DNA from: Gammaproteobacteria bacterium
GTDB lineage: Bacteria; Pseudomonadota; Gammaproteobacteria; Pseudomonadales; Pseudomonadaceae
Direction of reading: 5' to 3'
Length of the DNA stretch: 64,000 nucleotides
Assembly (NCBI GenBank): GCA_023475025.1
Contig: JAMCWB010000004.1
Coordinates: 186,001-250,000 of the forward strand
How positions within the stretch are numbered: the stretch's first letter is position 1; the number at the start of each line of letters is the position of its first letter. The notes below the pieces were generated by a model. It saw only the letters and a program-made list of their open reading frames with translations. It was not told the DNA's origin and made no database searches. The translations under genes and the position numbers were made by a program. This document shows, one piece after another, positions 40,401 through 45,287 of the stretch.

Positions 40401-41066
40401 ATTGATTGAACCGTTACTGTTGACCAGACCCTGGATAACAATGGCGTTGCTGCCATCGGCTGCCAGTGGCGCCTGGGCCAGACGCCCTTCCAGCAACTGG
40501 TCAATCAGTGCATTGGCCTCTTCAGCGGAAGCGCCGGCGTTTTCAGCCAAGTTACGCAGGCGGCCCATTTCGGTCATGTTAGGCGTACTGACCGTGAGGC
40601 TGCCCACATTGACCACACCACTGCTGCCAACCACAAAACCATGCGGATCAGCAAAAATGACATGCCCACCAATATTGCCGTTCTTGACGCTGTTCAGGGT
40701 GCCATTGATGAAGGTACGCGAGTCATGTACCAGATTGACCAGATGGGTGGCCGCACCGGGCAAGTGCAGGTTGACGACATTGCCTTCGGAGACCTGAAAG
40801 TGATGGAAGGAGTTGAAACCGGCGCGACCGCGCTGAGTATTGGTATGGATATCTGTGAGATTGCCGTCAGTATTGATAACGGTATCGGTTGAACCATCTG
40901 TCTCGATGGTATTGGCAAAGCTCCAGCCGGGCAGCATGCCCGAGGCCAACATCAGTGCCGTCAGGGGATGCCTGGCCAGAGTGCTTTTGCCTGCTGTGTG
41001 TTTCTGCTTGCCCTTGTTCGCGTGATTGCTTGAAGATTTTTTTGATGCCGAACGACGGGGATGCAT
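22425..41066 (-). CDS. Giant TpsA exoprotein, LktA-like filamentous adhesin (6213 residues)
   Basis: Predicted secreted surface protein of more than 600 kDa. An extended, Lys/Arg-rich signal peptide of about 50 residues ends near WSFA. The TPS (haemagglutination activity) domain follows, about 52-330, with HVIFADPHGFVVGSSGVVNVGS, a variant of the usual NPNG box. Residues about 550-3800 are Gly/Ala/Ser-rich tandem repeats of roughly 50 residues with cores such as AGAGTVAVGAAVAVN. These resemble the repeats of Fusobacterium leukotoxin LktA and are probably beta-helical. A non-repeat region, about 3800-4650, holds three of the four cysteine pairs. About 4695-4900 looks helical, and a second helix-like stretch with AGGDIDI themes runs to about 5950. 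No C-terminal toxin domain is seen. ATG 41066 has GAGG seven bases upstream. Export should use the TpsB encoded downstream. Confidence 0.92.
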   Translation of the reverse strand: MHPRRSASKKSSSNHANKGKQKHTAGKSTLARHPLTALMLASGMLPGWSFANTIETDGSTDTVINTDGNLTDIHTNTQRGRAGFNSFHHFQVSEGNVVNLHLPGAATHLVNLVHDSRTFINGTLNSVKNGNIGGHVIFADPHGFVVGSSGVVNVGSLTVSTPNMTEMGRLRNLAENAGASAEEANALIDQLLEGRLAQAPLAADGSNAIVIQGLVNSNGSINLHGASVLLEASARLNAGTDTARDLFVSTVNTHGLSIGTAAAREDGGIRIVAADDVEIAGELAALMADDSGARIQVGAGKSVTIDGDAQLIAEGANHADGGEVTLEAPALTLAGNARISVRTEGDGTSGDITLNAFSDLGCSFCDESAEAATLDELKEGIDDQANPWLAADLGQASIHIGEQVVLDAGHDEAAQAGSITLDALATNRQLAGYAKASALIEVEGSLIAGDIAISAASKAQVARDVLGSILNQDQLKDDIQQLATAEGWSEEETWANVLDTLYEPIQQYANAFDRDAFLQTPENFSELTLLIPNLSAYLAHADAEVRIGTAAQLLAAGDIALRAESKRTVDSSTWTLDSIGEKIPFGFSAAYGQLSGDTRIAVEQGATLNAGQDLSLLAHSVNSLSVTAEAENSNDGDGNALKTMGLSFGMAMTDLNTEVKVAQGAQVTVGRDVDLLALTEQTINNTVSFKASGDGASGGPAVALSLLNSNTRAEFSADLQGARNLNVTAANLMHEQVSRVTVEAGATKSEADRIKEKADEKESKGVTDYLADTVKGLFGFTPEDRETREENASTGGTGEEAGGETGDKPDGSIGTPTDSKFRLASALGISIAGHEVEAVIGSGSDAPTLDLSGDLSLQALQEQSKLRNVAESTVSSSAKRNDDSTDDADVSLSVAAVYGQLDQITQAIIGDGSEVTAVRMGVAAHNSQTLDLLGLDRWSSLEAVYDNLAQLKDKKQGIVAEFATQYANSQGEAEKLSMAGSLSVAVGRNQAVAWVGDNVTLTATATDAGEWTNTPFGLLQTIDEDEDREALLARETQWAEPLSVQASTSVQQLAVAGNFDMLFGTEASDGGAVGAAVNIQITDNRSIAGMGAGGSVVAEAVNVSARQDELFIGVSPSAGKGPSVAGNASVAVSVVDSTSHASIHSSTDVTADRVNLQAEHELGLWTAVGALAASENVGLAGGVAVNVVNTDVYALIGDNSAQRNGRNLWRPGQMGAGSDSAVTGSWQVNELSLLAQSSGQSGAFAIAGALARSEEEQQAQDQTAAQDGGADKGAEEKSSGLGDALKTIITSGLNLISDDLGDKAANVIEGGEGALEKITEAFDKVKSMTSGTSSGGSGDSSGGDSEGFSLALAASSSINISKQKNRAHLGNIVLDPRDAEGSTVNVLSLNQTHQISGSGAGALTLAGGDKSKFSAALSGAVAFNQIANQTEALVSDVQFNANDELAVTAASSGDQIGMGLGLSVASGGDTNVAVALSGSVGVFDSETRAAVVDAEVYQREAAPGSIAVNAYDRTRSLLGGGAFAVSTDKGGSGGGSLVLAIVQNSLTAEWLGSTAADFDSFTVAANSATRLLTGALAVAVSTGSSSGAGAGSLFAVILDNQVTARVDASATRDASLTGGDVVVRAASVPGLNALSDVFKHDAAAAQTLAASDLDLDGNATAAGIEVQAGTEDGLFEEGGFDDSADDSEAVADTTTHNLFDSGSIAGEAVLGIAGSLGASGGKAGVAGAFGVVYNGSDYRASIANTALDLTGDLDLVARNETDVLAAAIGVAGASNTAVSGSATALIGRGSVAANLDMTGRTLHANDLVVQALKTGGMYSLAGNIAASSNTAAVGGAFSISDLEQSATATIDGGNYVLQGDAVLSAAQQSRIITAALSGAVSAGGSAVGAAFTYNRIADTTKALLSNAAMSVNNLTVTASQPNLGASIWSLAFNLAAGGGSAGVGAGVAVNLVDAERSALVADSTINLTGDLRMSSALDGEIWSLGIDAAGGGTAGVGGSFAANNINGKDEVSISDSTIIAESDSQVLSLDASAGQGLKIASLAGSITGGGTAAVGLAASFNRIAADREALINNATLSGFADIDLKAGVDQAIYAIAIAGGGAGTVAVNGATTTNLLQGTERAAVVGSNITAGGLSLSAAEGDRVIWGLGGVANGAGTVAVGAANVNAIILAKRIAEIDGGDYALDGQLSLKSGGDALIRSAAVGGGGAGTAAVGASVAVNVIDGEETARIRNAAIENDGDVEVLVVDGEADIKTLAGNVQGAGTGAGAGAVAVSVVTQVRQALIENTSLALSASSKVDVLANTEARIDTLALSGAGAGTVAAVVSNTTNNIDARTYAKLVNVSGQAGDVSVAAADKSTINSLAGGAAGAGSVAIGAAVAVNRIGNDIQGLVSGTLNGDRLNLRNLQVGARSTAVIRTASISAGVSGTAAINVGSAVSMLNTNTLAAITNGADIMAERNVALQAWNSDVINSFAGVVAGSGNAAAAGAVTVNLVESETIGRISGSTTRVTALANGAGLQVDNGQLTNAPDPDDLVADAPDNDNDIDADMFKPVLDLQTGTETVHGVAVRATTLQQVGQISASAAVALVPLGSGAVSGVNNASVLSGATLAEIDQALINQDNLGAHAQQALSVGAYSHTYSFGGLFNAAISLGGSGAATVDSGVIARDTRAVVRGAHLASRAGTEVIAQASRAASSIVAGLAGGVVGLNGSASIIVVEGDTEALVDDGSTLSVGSLAIKAQANNRLSPNSGSLAVGAVGAGAGVAFATNSSTVRAWLGAQPGQTQPRTQVTTAGSVLVDAQSNTHLLVNSISGSGGGFAAAGSVNVALIENVTEAGVAGTDIGASGNRAASLQVSATDSLVALSNAGSAAVGGTSLGASANVLIANNATRAQLLDSTVYSSGTIDVLAERNSDVELYTVTGGVGGSVALGGSLGLLMLGSGATQVDDADPMDELNKDNGTLTLVNGFAAFEMDDQQYQTAVYNEATGEYELHAVSNSQDMQTINSTGKPGDTRERLQNNPVYVHETLARVSDSTLRANGSVSIEAQDLLHSRNLAGSAQASGLAAVGGAVAYTLSNARVTAELTGGSTQAGSIDIVADAGQLKDAGSAVNVEAYTGAVGFGVGLGAAVAVGVMNNWVSSHINGQHSATGAFSALARDGLSLTIEAIGAAAGAAAVGVVVGTGKRDSDVEVDVAENSQLAGSAINLDAEGTGGVQVNSLAAAGGLFGAGTAVASVALDSTRVSSQVGHHVVLDGGSNGVKVTASALPDLLADALGATVAGGAAVGASFSRAETANTVNASLGDNLDVRGTGGLEVRSALKYNRNGTTIDPQLANVRATSVAGSGGVFLSANATIAEAYNTANVTAVTGTGLRLPSGQVTVTADSRSHQYADSLGVAVGGLAVGASVAKAESNSETLARLGNGANDRNGDAAIADLVVNATAEDINQAKTVAGSGGVISGNASLASTDTRGKATAEIGDNVNLAVRNLALSAEYTALFGTHANSVNASLAGASGANSVNRVNGQATANIGSSSELYAGQNILVTANNNVFSRHLGEAASGAGGGVISGQAVANDTRITGAADVNVGNASVLMAGLSAQGYSARLVLRAFQQHEAVETVRLSTGGAIAGGGAAIYQRSNLTNNVNVADNVYMYSSGNLGLGTYTRAASATRALASTWGAAGVADASSDVALTSTQNLNIASDVLLEALANIRLTAGDDPEGLYNTSLQLDSLAHSNVRGIIAVPFARADANITNHSNTQFGASSRALAARNVVIGSYNGLNVANADGEARGYQLGFIPVTNRNSHSNVARTSAAAIQGELLAGRFNELIITIDADGNFNQTKGLAVPALFNADFNPRAFLDSFVDMDEVTRAVIEGTVSSSPTGAYELNNLLAAGGTVTVHADTLSGNGQLTAQGGPLIDIHNQSAYYLLIGDALIPDQPGGRVLFTGGAGRSLFNGTLNELGADRRPEIRINNSWGGTSGNVSYGPAIFLTGDIYNQGGLIRIANAKGSLGQFGSTFGQQVLVEVPEGSMTVFTPNSYWSINSNPMSEWRSFASVSGSANFTIQVIATDVYGTNNNMLFRPTTRASGGSGSSVVLYGACLPASTSAAGNCTEATARSFTGSATQFNGMTNTPSWMPLFTARPLSRSTQSYESANLGAGGDGRRIVGGQVGIQARFIDVNGTISSGQATNRTVTVSADLDSWIANHYCSSAICVEAVDLPTHLLTAATGTPIGGRYDFINQRIVMDDVNASGGGFIYMRGGIISTNPSGRIEVNNGFGEVVINNNSSHELQLGNIDTGVGSVGIVQIVDTFKPRVNNQDATVWYVHDQNTGLSIFDNRNGATSLSNAYLVSNSSGANATYNPRANQRFEWSQSADLSRTITRTDNAISSSNWNWVYPASNDANDPWNVTAGQVNVRASANVYEQTTSGSLWNFYNQGVNYHGCGNSIGSSCNWNFRASGVYPSGHERAGEYYSGWNYLMPQNARITINHSVKADNPFAIAFVGNSAGLIDVTTNNNLIIAGRLNNPGGLTRLHAEDNIINGSNGSIFTQTLEMQAAGFVGNQARPIQIGMAGGGTLGAQSGKAGMHLNLSSGAVIRALNAGDGSGNLVMNLNGSLTGVDHLAAGTPHVHARNIDVQSTGAVGTLSNPLQIIAQEVATASGGTSDGVVNVAAQQDIFLREISGDTWAGKIISDNGNVFVQVDQGSLYDAGRRLASDTLDEEQRQSIWEQLSLTSEYGAEANIYQSTVKPFEDRVTAHYREYWRLLELGAFVGDDFVVDASRIDFYRPLAELQSGETGLSDAQVNSLAQARMLELQAFFAEAVGDDWSTQTPFNTYQQDFAYQASAEQVLALTENAIWTEGELRYAVDSAALGSAASTPVGAADPNLSGRQVSIKVNGDTGRLAESLEIDFAALQAGNLTPSEAAALAIANAPGDVVLNRDAGGAIRSLSVNQTLPFYVFASEQFDADVTGSLYLQSAGDLRVGNISVGGNARLAAANSILAASDAGGNFTIADDLTLLAGTGDLGHRRSDDELLTLDVGGRLLSASAGQDVALRWLRDDFRIGRIFAVGDVFLDAVDGSVLGQFDGLAVGARNIAINASGSILGSAGEALQIELESAVEGELNALAGGDARFSSPRSLRVGSIVAHGDLQLDGQVDINATQLHATAGGLQVTAGGQLVLGDISATDAIMLEAIDQLSLGGQADTGSHFTVLADSFRMASDAAVRANGTLTLATQGDMLLGQLHRRGNLAGTLFAMQAGGSILGNGDGQTNLRADRDGRALVVAGQHIGSNSNWLSVDMPELTALEALQGNVFLHTLSDLSGDLVRATNGHVYIRNTPSHIRYEQITAADDFRFDGGSLFVGQLLAGGDADIDVINGLTLGTADVTGTVQVTHSGAVGDRLTWGELRVGERLRMQGPGHWQGDLTLVEGDVSMQLGSAELGRLETAQGTLKLQADRHFAAHELHGRQQWIDLQSGSAALGNVSAALTLNALTQGDLSIFTGTSGENMTLRTSEGSLGSIRFGEPSVDLEQLMTVNHLYSGEDLLIAADGDVFGGNAAAYGEVFISGRNLDFGRAESITGDVQLRAQDDIDARFVRAFRDIGIIAGGSLRMQGYEAQRLSLTAGRDLIIGLGGTLDVEGYAEAGRDIVFDIGGGIDLLGLRAGRDITLRTPGLVNIDETIEAGGSISILADQGVTIGRLLRAGGNIDIDAGELLRSPLTIAGGSINARAGGMQFGDQLYAGVGLGGLDYEQEGARQRWPFAALELPELNALSARGILNPGQYITLESTAGIQLDGLAFSTGAQRWEAAGDITYHSLRTDSGNLDLISAGNLTTVLSDVAGNVAMQVAGNASASALLRAGGSINLQAGSLFSSTQTQAGGLIDAQSNGMSLGNMQAGDTIDLRSGAHIHLAGTADSQGDQNWLAEEDIRFGQLLTRGQAVLDSLLDTEGQRIVAEHGIQGRAGWRGGVATPAQLTLEQAVTPTLQLWSGALIRVGQADQGGARIGEWAELAAQQVYLYGDHTGTDALRLRVNGLNNNAAAGDRFHTILDAREVHTEWLDMVSTDFLTTALLADFEAIERADWFNLQTPQARVIADNLSPQFRSEANVQLYELDKAFWLRQTGRTSYTNAYVLHRNFTHQILVPNFAEGHQDSNVDYQTITSSDHATIMSSGRNALLRLGELMDRNAFFVPASGVQISVPVQGEPVNIEWANPTENEGDQWDI

Positions 41067-41088
41067 GTCAACCTCACTGTCAACCGAA

Positions 41089-41133
41089 TGTATACAATCG
41101 TGTAACAGTAAAGTGCCATGGTTGCAGTTTCAA
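41089..41133 (-). promoter_or_regulatory. Candidate promoter and operator region of the adhesin operon
   Basis: On the minus strand TTGAAA (41128-41133) and TACTGT (41105-41110) are 17 bases apart; the -10 match is weak. A perfect eight-base palindrome TGTATACA (41089-41096) falls at the expected transcription start, about 23 bases before the tpsA start codon, and could be a regulator site. Both assignments are by eye. Confidence 0.3.
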
Positions 41134-41165
41134 GCCGCTGAAACATTTTTTTTGACAGGCAACCC

Positions 41166-41186
41166 AAAAAAGCCAATTTACCGGCT
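41166..41186 (-). terminator. Probable terminator downstream of rluB
   Basis: On the minus strand a six-base-pair stem (AGCCGG with TTGGCT, two G-T pairs) with a TAAA loop is followed by a run of six T. It lies about 63 bases past the rluB stop and before the adhesin operon promoter, so it would separate the core operon from the adhesin genes. An imperfect inverted repeat (41189-41197 with 41216-41224) lies between it and rluB. Confidence 0.55.
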
Positions 41187-41248
41187 ACAACCGTCAGTTT
41201 TTTAACGCCTTGATGCTGACAGTTATAGCAGAAAATCAGCCTGATTGA

Positions 41249-42130
41249 TCAGCGTTGCGGCCTTACCTTGGTCCGCCGAACAGGACGTGGCGCATGCAAG
41301 GAAGGCTTGCGTGCCTGACGCTTGCGCTTCTCTTTCTCCTGCTGGCTGACGCCGGGCAGCGCAATCGGCTGCAGCTCGACTTCGGCACTCAGGGTGTCCA
41401 GTTCATGTTGACCCATTTCCCGCCAACGACCGACAGGCAATTCCGGACCGAGAAAAACCGGACCAAAACGTACCCGCTTGAGGCGGTTGACACGGACGCC
41501 CTGGGATTCCCACAGGCGGCGCACTTCACGGTTACGCCCTTCCAGTAGACAGACGTGGAACCAGCGGTTGATACCTTCCCCGCCAGCAGTCACGATATCG
41601 GTAAAACGTGCCGGGCCATCTTCCAGCATAACGCCAGCCGTCAACCGCTCGAGCATGGCTTCATCGACCTCGCCCATGACGCGCACGGCGTATTCGCGAT
41701 CCATCTGCCAGGACGGGTGCATCAACCGGTTGGCCAGCTCACCATCGGTGGTGAACAGCAGTAAACCCGTGGTGTTGATATCCAGACGACCGATATTGAT
41801 CCAGCGGCCCTGTTTCAGGCGCGGCAGGCGATCAAACACGGTAGGGCGACCTTCGGGGTCATCACGGGTACAGACTTCACCTTCGGGCTTGTTGTAGATA
41901 ATCACCCGACGAACCACTTCGGTATTCAAATCGCGCTTGAGCGGGCGACCATCGAGGGTAATCTGGTCCAGGCTGTCAACGCGGCAGCCAAGCACCGCTT
42001 GCTCGCCGTTGACCAGGACGCGGCCGGCAGCAATCCAGGCTTCCACCTCACGGCGGGAACCCAGACCCATTCGGGCAAGGACTTTCTGGAGTTTTTCACC
42101 ACTGACTGGTGGTTGGGGTGTTTCGCGCAT
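41249..42130 (-). CDS. rluB: 23S rRNA pseudouridine synthase B
   Basis: Makes pseudouridine at position 2605 of 23S rRNA (E. coli numbering). The 293-residue product has an N-terminal S4 RNA-binding domain ([21 protein letters not shown]) and the RsuA/RluB catalytic domain with the aspartate motif [17 protein letters not shown]. It ends in a basic tail ([15 protein letters not shown]), common in this subgroup. ATG 42130 has GGAGG eight bases upstream; GTG 42139 is a weaker alternative. It follows scpB by 48 bases, the usual scpA-scpB-rluB arrangement. Confidence 0.95.
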   Translation of the reverse strand: MRETPQPPVSGEKLQKVLARMGLGSRREVEAWIAAGRVLVNGEQAVLGCRVDSLDQITLDGRPLKRDLNTEVVRRVIIYNKPEGEVCTRDDPEGRPTVFDRLPRLKQGRWINIGRLDINTTGLLLFTTDGELANRLMHPSWQMDREYAVRVMGEVDEAMLERLTAGVMLEDGPARFTDIVTAGGEGINRWFHVCLLEGRNREVRRLWESQGVRVNRLKRVRFGPVFLGPELPVGRWREMGQHELDTLSAEVELQPIALPGVSQQEKEKRKRQARKPSLHAPRPVRRTKVRPQR

Positions 42131-42178
42131 AATGGGCACCTCCCGGTGGCTGGCGGAAATATCAGGACTGCGAGAATA

Positions 42179-42937
42179 TCACTCGCCGGGCGGCGCGTCA
42201 TCTGTTGGCTCGGTTCGCGCCGGCAAGTCGCTAAAATCGGTCTTGATGCGCTCTTCCATGTCACGCAGCTCATCGAGCAGCGCATGAAAGTCCTCTTCCG
42301 CCGCTTCGGTATCCAGCGGCTGCAAGGGCGCCACCGGCATCCAGGGCGTGGTCGGCGCCTGGGTTTCGGCATCACTGCCCTCGTCCTGCAAATCCAGCTC
42401 GGGCTCGGCATCCAGGTCACGAATGGTCGCCAGGGGTGGCAATTCATTGAGGCTGCTCAAGCTGAAGTAATCAAGAAATTGCCGCGTGGTCGCATACATG
42501 GCCGGCCGGCCCGGTACATCACGGTGCCCGACCACCCGCACCCATTCGCGATCCACCAGGGTACGGATAATCTGACTGCTCACGGCAACACCGCGAATAT
42601 CTTCGATCTCACCACGGGTAATCGGCTGCCGATAGGCCACCAGTGCCAGGGTTTCCAGCAAAGCGCGCGAGTAGCGCTGCGGGCGCTCTTCCCATAGACG
42701 GCTGACCCAGGGCATATAGTCATTGCGCACCTGCAAGCGCCAGCCGCTGGCCACCTCGACCAATTGCATGGCGGAGTCCGCATAGCTGTCAGCCAGTTCG
42801 GCCAGGGCCTCCCGCAAGGCATCATTGCCAGGCAATTGCTCGGGCTCGAACAGGTCCTTGATGCGTTCAAGATTCAGCGGTTTGTTGCTCGACAGCAACG
42901 CCGCTTCAAGAATCCGTGTCAGCGGTGGTTGGCTCAT
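42179..42937 (-). CDS. scpB: Segregation and condensation protein B
   Basis: Winged-helix kleisin-binding partner that works with ScpA and an SMC protein in chromosome organisation. The 252-residue product has two winged-helix domains (about 1-80 and 90-165, with LLETLALVAYRQPITRGEIEDIRGV) and an acidic C-terminal extension of about 80 residues that is longer than in Firmicutes proteins. The start overlaps the scpA end by 32 bases, which points to coupled translation. Confidence 0.95.
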   Translation of the reverse strand: MSQPPLTRILEAALLSSNKPLNLERIKDLFEPEQLPGNDALREALAELADSYADSAMQLVEVASGWRLQVRNDYMPWVSRLWEERPQRYSRALLETLALVAYRQPITRGEIEDIRGVAVSSQIIRTLVDREWVRVVGHRDVPGRPAMYATTRQFLDYFSLSSLNELPPLATIRDLDAEPELDLQDEGSDAETQAPTTPWMPVAPLQPLDTEAAEEDFHALLDELRDMEERIKTDFSDLPARTEPTDDAPPGE

Positions 42938-43784
42938 CAGCGCGTACCTTGACGTGAATGGGAGCCAGGGGCTCCGTTTGGACCAATTCGATCAGCTGCT
43001 CTTTGACCAGCTCCAGCACCGCCATAAAGGTCACCACAACACCCAGGCGGCCTTCACCGACAGTAAACAGGCTGACAAAAGGCACAAAGGCGCGGCCCTG
43101 CAAACGGTCAAGCACCTGTGCCATGCGCTCGCGAGTGGATAACACTTCCCGGCTCACCTGGTGACTTTCGAACATATCCGCCCGGCGCAAGACATCAGCG
43201 AGCGCCAGCATCAATTCCTGCAGATTGACCTCTGGCGCCTGGGTGCGTTGCGGCAAGGCCGGCACCTCCGCAGCCGCCAGAACCAGATCCCGGCCCAGCC
43301 GCGGCAAAGTGTCGATGTCCTCGGCCGCCTGCTTGAAACGCTCATACTCCTGCAAGCGACGAATCAGCTCGGCACGCGGATCACCTTCCTCTTCCTCGAT
43401 CTCTTCATGACGCGGCAATAACAGGCGGGACTTGATTTCAGCCAGCATCGCGGCCATCACCAGATACTCGGCAGCCAACTCCAGGCGAATCGCCTTCATC
43501 AGCTCGACATAACTCATGTACTGGCGGGTAATCTCGGCCACCGGAATATCCAGAATGTCGATGTTCTGCCGGCGAATCAGATACAGCAGCAAATCCAGCG
43601 GGCCCTCAAAGGCCTCAAGAAAGACTTCCAGCGCCTCGGGGGGAATATACAGATCCTGGGGCAGCTGGGTCACGGCCTGGCCATAAACCATGGCAAAGGG
43701 TAGCTCCTGCTGCTGCATCATAGGCGCAGCAGCAGGAGTGGCCGACGCAGTCGAGGCGGACTCGGTATCCGTCGGCTCATGCAT
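42906..43784 (-). CDS. scpA: Segregation and condensation protein A
   Basis: Kleisin subunit that bridges SMC heads with ScpB. The 292-residue protein starts with a low-complexity Ala/Thr/Ser segment of about 25 residues, then the kleisin core LEAFEGPLDLLLYLIRRQNIDILDIPVAEIT. The central LAAEYLVMAAMLAEIKSRLLLP helix follows, with a C-terminal winged helix after an acidic linker. ATG 43784 lies just three bases after the trpS stop and has no clear ribosome binding site, so coupling to trpS is likely. An internal ATG at residue 22 is possible. Confidence 0.94.
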   Translation of the reverse strand: MHEPTDTESASTASATPAAAPMMQQQELPFAMVYGQAVTQLPQDLYIPPEALEVFLEAFEGPLDLLLYLIRRQNIDILDIPVAEITRQYMSYVELMKAIRLELAAEYLVMAAMLAEIKSRLLLPRHEEIEEEEGDPRAELIRRLQEYERFKQAAEDIDTLPRLGRDLVLAAAEVPALPQRTQAPEVNLQELMLALADVLRRADMFESHQVSREVLSTRERMAQVLDRLQGRAFVPFVSLFTVGEGRLGVVVTFMAVLELVKEQLIELVQTEPLAPIHVKVRADEPTTADTDS

Positions 43785-43787
43785 GAG

Positions 43788-45005
43788 TTAGGGCCGGTAA
43801 TGCAGGCCCATGACCTGCCGTACTTCAGCCAGGGTATCGCGGGCGGCTTCACGTGCACGCTCGGTACCCTCTGCCAGAATTACCCGCACCGCATCCGGGC
43901 TGGCTTCGTAATCCTTGGCGCGCTGCTGCATCGGCGCCAGCTCGGCACTGATCGCATCAATCACCGGCTTCTTGCAGTCGATGCAACCAATACCTGCGCT
44001 GCGGCAACCTTCCTGGACCCAGTCATGGGTGGCCTTATCGGTGTACACCTGGTGCAACTGGTATACCGGGCACTTGGCCGGGTCACCCGGATCGGTGCGA
44101 CGCACCCGCGCCGGATCGGTCGGCATCCGCCGCACCTTCTCGTTCACCTCATCGGTGGTGTCACGCAAGGTGATGGTATTGCCATAGGACTTGGACATTT
44201 TCTGTCCGTCCAGACCCGGCATTTTCGAGTCCGGCGTCAACAGCGCCTGCGGCTCGGGCAGAATCACCTTGCCACCGCCCTCCAGGTAACCGAACAAGCG
44301 TTCCTTGTCACCCAGGGTAATATTCTGCTGTTCCTGCAGCAGCGCCCGCGCTGTATTCAACGCCTCGCTGTCACCCTGCTCCTGATAGGTCTTGCGCAGA
44401 TTGCTATACAGCTTGGCGGCTTTTTTGCCCATCTTGCGCACAGCCGCTTCGGCCTTCTCTTCAAAGCCGATTTCCTTGCCGTACAGATGATTGAAACGGC
44501 GGGCAACTTCGCGGGTGATTTCCACGTGCGCCACCTGGTCAGCACCCACAGGTACCTGACCGGCGCGATAGACCAGAATGTCGGCACTTTGCAGCAAGGG
44601 ATAACCAAGAAAACCGTAGGTCGCCAGGTCCAGGTCCTTGAGCTTTTCCTGCTGATCCTTGTAGGTCGGCACCCGCTCCAGCCAGCTGACCGGCGTGATC
44701 ATCGACAGCAACAGGTGCAGTTCTGCATGCTCAGGCACTTGCGACTGGATAAACAGGGTCGCCGCATTGCCACTGACCCCCGCCGCCAACCAGTCAACCA
44801 GCATGTCCCAGACACTCTGCTCGATATCCTGCGGATTCTCGTAATGGGTGGTCAACGCATGCCAGTCAGCCGCGAAGAAAAAGCAGTCGTATTCATGCTG
44901 CAGTTTTACCCAGTTCTTCAACACGCCGTGATAATGACCCAGATGCAAACGGCCAGTCGGGCGCATGCCGGACAGAATCCTGCGCTGTGAATCTACGGAA
45001 CTCAA
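43788..45005 (-). CDS. trpS: Tryptophanyl-tRNA synthetase (long form)
   Basis: Charges tRNA-Trp. The class Ic signatures are HLGH (21-24, in GRLHLGHYHGVLKNW) and KMSKS (GLDGQKMSKSYGN). At 405 residues it is longer than E. coli TrpRS and carries an insert with a four-cysteine pattern (AKCPVYQLHQ, then GCRSAGIGCIDCKK) that may bind zinc; this long form is usual in Pseudomonas. The start is TTG 45005, supported by AGGAG about seven bases upstream and by the absence of another start before the conserved MRPTGRLHLG. Confidence 0.95.
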   Translation of the reverse strand: MSSVDSQRRILSGMRPTGRLHLGHYHGVLKNWVKLQHEYDCFFFAADWHALTTHYENPQDIEQSVWDMLVDWLAAGVSGNAATLFIQSQVPEHAELHLLLSMITPVSWLERVPTYKDQQEKLKDLDLATYGFLGYPLLQSADILVYRAGQVPVGADQVAHVEITREVARRFNHLYGKEIGFEEKAEAAVRKMGKKAAKLYSNLRKTYQEQGDSEALNTARALLQEQQNITLGDKERLFGYLEGGGKVILPEPQALLTPDSKMPGLDGQKMSKSYGNTITLRDTTDEVNEKVRRMPTDPARVRRTDPGDPAKCPVYQLHQVYTDKATHDWVQEGCRSAGIGCIDCKKPVIDAISAELAPMQQRAKDYEASPDAVRVILAEGTERAREAARDTLAEVRQVMGLHYRP

Positions 45006-45063
45006 GTGTCACTCCTGACGCTATCAACAGAGAAAAGCCATGGAAGCATGGCGGAAAGTGCGC

Positions 45064-45094
45064 AGTATACCTGCAAGTGGCTGCCCTCGGGCAA
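45064..45094 (-). promoter_or_regulatory. Candidate promoter for trpS
   Basis: TATACT (45064-45069) and TTGCCC (45089-45094) on the minus strand are separated by 19 bases, a slightly long spacing. The palindrome TGCCCTCGGGCA (45082-45093) overlaps the -35 box and could be an operator. It lies between the structured repeat and trpS. Confidence 0.4.
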
Positions 45095-45144
45095 ACCCGA
45101 AACCAATAACAATGACTGTTCTGCAGCAACACTGAAACTCGCAA

Positions 45145-45252
45145 GCGGCGTTGCCAGCCAGCGGTCCCAGACCGTCGATGCATAGGGATATGCATCGTCG
45201 AGTCCCAGGGACGGCTGGTAGCGTGTCTGGGACCGCTGGCTGGCAAAGCCGC
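45145..45252. repeat. Structured repeat, copy 1
   Basis: Two 28-base arms (45145-45172 and 45225-45252) form an inverted repeat with 27 of 28 positions paired. They enclose a 52-base asymmetric core (45173-45224). In the core, GATGCATA and TATGCATC form a perfect eight-base-pair hairpin with a GGGA loop, followed by a small stem AGTC / GGCT. Copy 2 at 58596-58703 has the same orientation and a core differing at eight of 52 positions. The copy lies between yciO and trpS. It resembles REP-type elements in scale but I do not recognise the family. Confidence 0.85.
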
Positions 45253-45287
45253 AGAACACCGAACTGCGCCAAAACTGACGCGTTTAA

